From: Gaeumannomyces sp. JS-464
Taxonomy: Eukaryota; Ascomycota; Sordariomycetes; Magnaporthales; Magnaporthaceae
Assembly: GCA_002197995.1 (NCBI GenBank)
Contig: NGZR01000003.1
Location: forward strand, 3,658,001 to 3,722,000
Length of the DNA: 64,000 nucleotides
Direction: 5' to 3'
In this document: in pieces, positions 63,221-64,000 of the stretch
How positions within the stretch are numbered: position 1 is the first letter of the stretch
Layout: every line of letters begins with the position of its first letter
Made by a program: the position numbers and the translations under genes
Notes under the pieces: model-generated
Databases searched by the model: none
The model's input: only the letters and a program-made list of their open reading frames with translations
What the model was told of the DNA's origin: nothing

Positions 63221-64000
63221 GGTGCTTCTGGGCCGAAGATGCTGCAGTCAGGGGAGTTGTAGCTGCTGGGCAAGGGGCGTAGACCAGAGAGAAGCGTGGT
63301 GCCGGCCGGGCGGCAAGGCTTTTATGTAGAACAGGCAGGCCGTTTGGTCTCCCCCGTCTCCAGGATTAGGATTGCATTGTGGCGATGGGCCTCTCACTCT
63401 GCTCTCCGCAGACACGCGCTCACGCGTCCAGGCGACCCGGCGGGGGCAGAGAAAAGCTGTCGGACACCCATCACCTTTCCGTCAACCGAGGGACCGGATC
63501 CCACATGATCTCGAATAACCATGTCCACCGGCAGGCGTCGATGCTACGGCGGTCAGGGGGGCATCCCGGCGCCTACACGGCGAGACCGCGGCGTTCTTCC
63601 CGAAGAAGGCCTCCTTTTCATCTGCCCATGGGGAACGGGTGGACCCCAAGTGGCCCTGTGGAGTGAGCACGTGCGGGGAGCAACTTTTCCGCAGCCCATG
63701 TAACGCCTGGCTGGGCCTGGCTGTGGGATCAATTGCACGCAACCAGGCGGCAGACACGAGGGTTGGACTCCAAATTTATTTCGCACAACCCACACGCAAC
63801 CCGCCGCAAATCATTACCATGTCCATAACACCTCCCCAGAGAATCTAAGCAATGGGGCCAGATCCACCCCGCTCTAGATGGGGGAGGTCCGCCGCCGACA
63901 AAAACTGCACGAATCATGGCAGTGCCGTTGATTGGATTTCAAAAGTGTCATAATATCCACTGCTTGCGAAATGGGGAATCCGCTTTGTGTGCCACCAACA
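63221..64000. other. Promoter region of the MFS transporter and window end
   Basis: No gene supported. A CreA-like GCGGGG occurs at 63440-63445, a common string in GC-rich DNA. Confidence 0.5.

Overview
This window is nuclear DNA from a filamentous ascomycete, most likely a Sordariomycete and possibly from Sordariales. The coding DNA is GC-rich. Genes carry 0-10 short introns with GT..AG ends and CTAAC/CTGAC-type branch sites. The gene set fits: an FKS1 glucan synthase, a fungal Dam1, a GH17 cell-wall enzyme, a glucooligosaccharide-oxidase-type flavoenzyme and a lactose-permease-like MFS transporter. Genus and species cannot be fixed from the sequence alone.

Layout. 2.3-6.6 kb: an Ariadne-type RBR ubiquitin ligase and a mitochondrial-type peroxiredoxin, both on the minus strand. 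9.1-12.6 kb: the oddest gene, a large multidomain P-loop ATPase with a second, degenerate half-ATPase unit. 12.7-15.5 kb: a secreted subtilisin (minus strand). 16.4-19.5 kb: a DUF167 protein, a small secreted charged protein and DAM1. 22.2-30.2 kb: a Sec14-like protein, a HIT (HNT1-like) hydrolase, MOG1 and a GCNA/SprT-type protease. 34.4-46.2 kb: FKS1, LCB1 and a GH17 enzyme, all plus strand, covering wall glucan synthesis, sphingolipid synthesis and wall glucan remodelling. 47.4-54.5 kb: an OPT oligopeptide transporter and a YTP1-family membrane protein. 55.0-63.2 kb: a carbohydrate-use group made of a secreted bicovalent FAD oligosaccharide oxidase, a divergently transcribed secreted beta-propeller lactonase, a rhamnogalacturonan-acetylesterase-like SGNH esterase and a sugar transporter.

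How the genes may work together. The last group suggests extracellular oxidation of oligosaccharides to lactones, lactone opening, pectin de-acetylation and sugar import. FKS1, LCB1 and GH17 are all cell-surface functions and lie side by side, but nothing in the sequence proves co-regulation.

Reading-frame quality. At least 16 single-base frame breaks interrupt otherwise well-conserved genes, including FKS1 and LCB1 and also the OPT transporter, Sec14, peroxiredoxin, subtilisin, P-loop ATPase and esterase. Splice sites around them are intact and most breaks lie in short homopolymers or GC-rich runs. I read them mainly as assembly errors, not gene death. Exon coordinates were derived by hand; for most genes the total length was checked by codon arithmetic, and the breaks are stated gene by gene.
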